This document shows, piece after piece, positions 61,190 to 64,000 of a stretch of 64,000 bases of DNA. The translations under genes were made by a program, and so were the position numbers. The notes under the pieces were generated by a model that ran no database searches, had not been told where the DNA came from, and saw only the letters and a list, made by a program, of their open reading frames with translations. This DNA comes from DMER01 sp003451645 (GTDB lineage: Bacteria; Pseudomonadota; Alphaproteobacteria; Micropepsales; Micropepsaceae): positions 3,106 through 67,105 of the forward strand of contig DALYLR010000017.1 of assembly GCA_031976175.1 (NCBI GenBank), read 5' to 3'. The stretch's first letter is position 1. Each line of letters opens with the position of its first letter.

Positions 61190-62779
61190 CTATGCGGCGC
61201 TTGCTGTATCCGTGCTGGTCTGCGGTTTGTCCGCAGGCAGAGTAACCGTGACGGTGGTCCCTTGACCTTCCAGGCTTGCGATCTCGAGAGAGCCGCCATG
61301 CAACTGGGCGAGAGACTTGACAAGCGCCAGGCCAAGACCCGATCCACCTTGCGACCGGCTGGCCTCATTTTGGGCCTGCTCGAAGGGCTGACCCAGGCGC
61401 GGCAGCATCTTTGCGGGTATGCCGATGCCGGAGTCCTCAATGACGATTTGCACATTTGCGCCCTCAAGCGCAATGCGTGCCTTGACACCGCCCTTGGAGG
61501 TGAACTTGACAGCATTGGTGAGAAGGTTCAGCAGAATCTGTTTGACCGCCCGCTGATCGGCGCGAAAGCGGAAGTCCGCAGGCTGAACATCGAGTTCCAG
61601 GACCAAGCCCTTCTCTTCCGCACGCCTGGAGACAATCCGCACGCACATGGCCGCGAGCTCTTGGACGGCAATGTCTTCGTAGTGGAGTTCGAACTTGCCG
61701 GCCTCGATCTTTGACATGTCGAGCAGGTCATTGATCAGATCAAGGAGCAAGGTGCCGGACTCGTTGATGAGGTTGGCATAGTCGATATAGCGCTCGCTGC
61801 CCAAGGGCCCAAAAAGCTCCTTATTCAGAATATCCGAGAACCCGATAATGGCGTTGAGCGGTGTGCGCAGCTCGTGGCTCATATTAGCGAGGAAGCGCGT
61901 CTTGGTCTGGCTTGCGGCTTCGGCATGCTCGCGCTGACGGGTGAGTTCGTCCTCGACCGCCTTGCGCTGTGTGATGTCGCGCGACACCGAGATTGCCCCT
62001 TTGACCAGTCTTTGCGGCCCTTCAAAGATGAAGCGGGTCGTCGACTCCATCCAGACATAGTGCCCCGCCTTATGCCGTGCACGGAAGGCATAGGTGACCT
62101 GTTCGCCTGTCCGCCTGGCGTGATTGACGGCGGCCATGGCGCTCTCCAGATCTTCCGGATGCGTCCTATCCCAGGGCGTGACGCCCAAATAGGAGTCAAC
62201 CTCAAAGCCCAGAACACGAGTAACGGCAGGGGAAATAAAGACGACCGCGCCCGAAGGGCCGTGCTGGCAGATGATGTCGCTCGCCTCATGCGACAAAAGC
62301 CGGTAGGTCTCCTCCGAGGCTTTGAGGGCCTCCTCTGCCGCCACCTTGTCTGAGACGTCCTGGACCACGCCCATCAGGGCGCTCGCCTCGCCATCAGGCC
62401 CGAGCTCCACCAAACCGAAAGTGTCGAAGTGACACACCGCGCCCCCAGGAGTGAGGCCCCGATTGCGGTAGAAGAAGGGCTCTTTCATGACCATCGCACG
62501 TTTGATGGTTTGGAGCACTTCGTCCCGGTCGTCTGGGTGAATGCGGTCAAACAGCCATTCCGGGCGGGCCTCGACACTGCCGGGCTCCAGGCAAAGCAGG
62601 GCATACATGCCGGGCGACCAGAACTGGCGGCCACTATGCGCCTCGGTCCGCCAATAGCCAATTCGCGCTGCCTGCTCCACCGCGGCGAAGCGCTGCTGCA
62701 TGGTCTCTATGGCTGCGAGCAGCGACGGCGCTGAACCCGGCCCGGACGTGGTAGAAGCCGCTGACACCGTGATGACCAC
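61190..62779 (-). CDS. Soluble PAS-domain sensor histidine kinase
   Basis: No membrane helix or signal peptide is seen, so it should sense a cytoplasmic cue. The first PAS (about 25-145) has ARIGYWRTEAHSGRQFWSP and a PAC end VVQDVSDKVAAEEAL. The second PAS (about 155-270) includes IICQHGPSGAVVFISPAV. HisKA follows with phospho-His in FLANMSHELRTPLNAIIGFS, then HATPase_c motifs QILLNLLTNAVKFTSKGG, IEDSGIGIPAKML and GGSGLGLALVKSLAQ. The start is GTG at 62779. No receiver domain or response regulator gene is adjacent, so it is an orphan. It lies between the two ACAD10/11-like genes. Confidence 0.93.
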   Translation of the reverse strand: MVITVSAASTTSGPGSAPSLLAAIETMQQRFAAVEQAARIGYWRTEAHSGRQFWSPGMYALLCLEPGSVEARPEWLFDRIHPDDRDEVLQTIKRAMVMKEPFFYRNRGLTPGGAVCHFDTFGLVELGPDGEASALMGVVQDVSDKVAAEEALKASEETYRLLSHEASDIICQHGPSGAVVFISPAVTRVLGFEVDSYLGVTPWDRTHPEDLESAMAAVNHARRTGEQVTYAFRARHKAGHYVWMESTTRFIFEGPQRLVKGAISVSRDITQRKAVEDELTRQREHAEAASQTKTRFLANMSHELRTPLNAIIGFSDILNKELFGPLGSERYIDYANLINESGTLLLDLINDLLDMSKIEAGKFELHYEDIAVQELAAMCVRIVSRRAEEKGLVLELDVQPADFRFRADQRAVKQILLNLLTNAVKFTSKGGVKARIALEGANVQIVIEDSGIGIPAKMLPRLGQPFEQAQNEASRSQGGSGLGLALVKSLAQLHGGSLEIASLEGQGTTVTVTLPADKPQTSTDTASAA

Positions 62780-62895
62780 CCAACCCCAAAGCCCGCCGGG
62801 CGTGGCGGGTACCTCCGCACCTTAAGGCCAGTCCTCTTAAACAAGCTCTAAAGCGCGACAAGCGGCTGGGCTGCAGGTTGATGATTGATCTGCGT

Positions 62896-63987
62896 TCAAG
62901 CGGCGCCGGCGCGTTGGGCGAATTGCCAGCCGAGCTCAGCCAAGGGCCGGACATTGGCCGCCGTCTGGCGCGCATGCTCGCTGGAGGCTGTGCCGTCACG
63001 CACACGCCCAGCGATGCCTTGGAGGATGCCTGCGATCCGGAAGAAATTATAGGCGAAGTAATAGTCGATATGCTCGATCCCCTTTCGGCCCGTCTGAGTA
63101 CAGTACATGGCCACATACTCCTCCTCGGTCGGGATGCCGAGCGCACGCAGATCTGCACCCGCCAGGCTGCCCGTGCCGCCGCCCGTGCCGCCCGCGGGCA
63201 TGCGCCATTGCATGATGTGATAGGTGAAGTCGCCCAAGGGATGCCCGATCGTGCACAGCTCCCAATCGAGCACCGCCAGGATCCGCGCCTCCGTCGGGTG
63301 CAGGATCATGTTGTCGAGGCGGTAATCGCCATGGACGATGGACTCAGACTGATCGTCGGGAATGTTCTTAGGGAGCCACTCGATCAGGCGGTCCATCTCG
63401 GGCACGGTTTCGGTCTCGCTGAGCTTGTACTGCTGCGTCCAGCGCGAAATCTGGCGCGCGAAGTAGTTGCCCGGCTTGCCGAAATCCTCAAGCCCGATCG
63501 CCTTGTAATCGATGGAGTGCAGCCGCGCCAAGGTCTCGTTCATGGCGTCATAGATGGCGTGGCGCTCGCGCGGGGTCATGCCGGGCAGCATCGGTTCCCA
63601 CAGGATGCGGCCCTCGACGCAATCCATCACATAGAACATTGTGCCGGCGATGCTCTCATCCGTACAGAGATGATAGGGGCGGGGCACGGGAAAGCCGACC
63701 TTATGGAGCGCGCTGATCACGCGGAACTCCCGGTCGACGGCATGCGCGGAGGGCAGGAGCTTGCCCGGCGGCTTGCGGCGCAGCACATAGCGCTGCCCTG
63801 GCGTCACCAATTGATAGGTGGGGTTGGACTGCCCGCCCTTGAACTGGCGTAAGGTCAGGGGCCCGCGAAACCCCTCCACATGGGCCGCCAGATAGGCCTC
63901 CAGCCGCCCCACATCGAGCATATGGGCCGCGCCCACCTCCTTGGTGCCGCTGAACTGCTCTTGGCGGGAGGGGGCGGGTTCGCTCAT
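62896..63987 (-). CDS. ACAD10/11-type phosphotransferase (APH-fold kinase)
   Basis: An aminoglycoside-phosphotransferase-fold kinase of 363 residues. FKGGQSNPTYQLV and VLRRKPPGKLLPSAHAVDR form the nucleotide lobe, SIVHGDYRLDNMILHP is the catalytic loop (Asp and Asn), and ILAVLDWELCTIGHPLGD has the metal Asp. These are the segments I recognise from the kinase half of ACAD10/ACAD11, and they differ from antibiotic kinases. In the related Pseudomonas lva pathway, LvaA is such a kinase acting on 4-hydroxyacyl-CoA. It is probably metabolic, not a resistance gene. The ATG at 63987 is close to the window edge. Confidence 0.9.
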   Translation of the reverse strand: MSEPAPSRQEQFSGTKEVGAAHMLDVGRLEAYLAAHVEGFRGPLTLRQFKGGQSNPTYQLVTPGQRYVLRRKPPGKLLPSAHAVDREFRVISALHKVGFPVPRPYHLCTDESIAGTMFYVMDCVEGRILWEPMLPGMTPRERHAIYDAMNETLARLHSIDYKAIGLEDFGKPGNYFARQISRWTQQYKLSETETVPEMDRLIEWLPKNIPDDQSESIVHGDYRLDNMILHPTEARILAVLDWELCTIGHPLGDFTYHIMQWRMPAGGTGGGTGSLAGADLRALGIPTEEEYVAMYCTQTGRKGIEHIDYYFAYNFFRIAGILQGIAGRVRDGTASSEHARQTAANVRPLAELGWQFAQRAGAA

Positions 63988-64000
63988 GGGATGCGGCTCC

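Noticed and set aside
62896..63987. An aminoglycoside resistance kinase.
   Set aside because: The fold is APH-like, but its segments match the ACAD10/11 kinase half rather than antibiotic kinases.
1..64000. tRNA or rRNA genes, CRISPR arrays, insertion sequences, prophage.
   Set aside because: Reading the intergenic spaces showed no cloverleaf, rRNA-like block, regular direct repeats, transposase or integrase. A covariance-model scan could still find a small RNA that I missed.

Overview
This 64 kb stretch looks like the chromosome of a free-living, GC-rich alphaproteobacterium. The evidence is a large TonB-dependent receptor, short-form glucose-6-phosphate isomerase, a DUF3035-type lipoprotein, a TipF-like degenerate EAL protein, and the order ribF-ileS-lspA-(lipoprotein)-pgi-mutL. 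Features resemble Caulobacterales/Hyphomonadales-like lineages, but the exact order is not provable from the window. I see no rRNA, tRNA, CRISPR array, insertion sequence or phage. A 10-N gap inside mutL (56105-56114), whose two flanks encode the same MutL segment in divergent form, shows that this is a draft, possibly metagenomic, scaffold.

Layout. 1-13.3 kb is surface and nutrient acquisition: a phytase-like esterase fused to an autotransporter barrel (cut by the left edge), an exported protein with a Cys/His arrangement, a TonB receptor, two divergently transcribed TPR-plus-dioxygenase proteins, an exported coiled-coil protein and a cyclase-RDD membrane fusion. 13.4-17.4 kb holds SppA, a YpfJ-type metallopeptidase and an exported polysaccharide deacetylase. 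17.4-24.1 kb is an oligopeptide ABC operon (oppBCDF, then a substrate-binding gene) with a TetR regulator upstream. 24.3-30.8 kb is a redox-enzyme region (Gfo/Idh, aldo/keto reductase, MAPEG, LLM flavin enzyme, nitronate monooxygenase) with a decayed receiver-domain fragment and a striking 57-base inverted repeat.

30.8-36.1 kb is a polyamine-type ABC operon (potA-D-B-C order) whose ATPase carries a long acidic, proline-rich N-terminal extension. Back to back with it, behind a Fur-like box, is an iron-binding protein gene that converges on its permease gene; both stop inside one CTAG. No dedicated iron ATPase is adjacent. 39-47.5 kb carries alanine dehydrogenase, a Crp/Fnr regulator, an SDR, an OmpA lipoprotein, glutathione peroxidase, a TipF-like protein, a HAD protein, a class V PLP enzyme and ArsC.

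47.7-58.5 kb is housekeeping: MaoC, ribF, ileS, lspA, a lipoprotein, pgi, mutL, rsmD, an RsuA/RluB pseudouridine synthase and tadA. Ahead of ileS sit a good sigma-70-like promoter and a 16-residue leader ORF with five Ile codons, ending in a strong hairpin: a candidate isoleucine-sensing attenuator. 58.5-64 kb has a cytochrome P450, an ACAD10/11-type acyl-CoA dehydrogenase, a PAS histidine kinase and an ACAD10/11-type phosphotransferase. These suggest a split bacterial version of the kinase-plus-dehydrogenase route for 4-hydroxyacyl-CoA breakdown.
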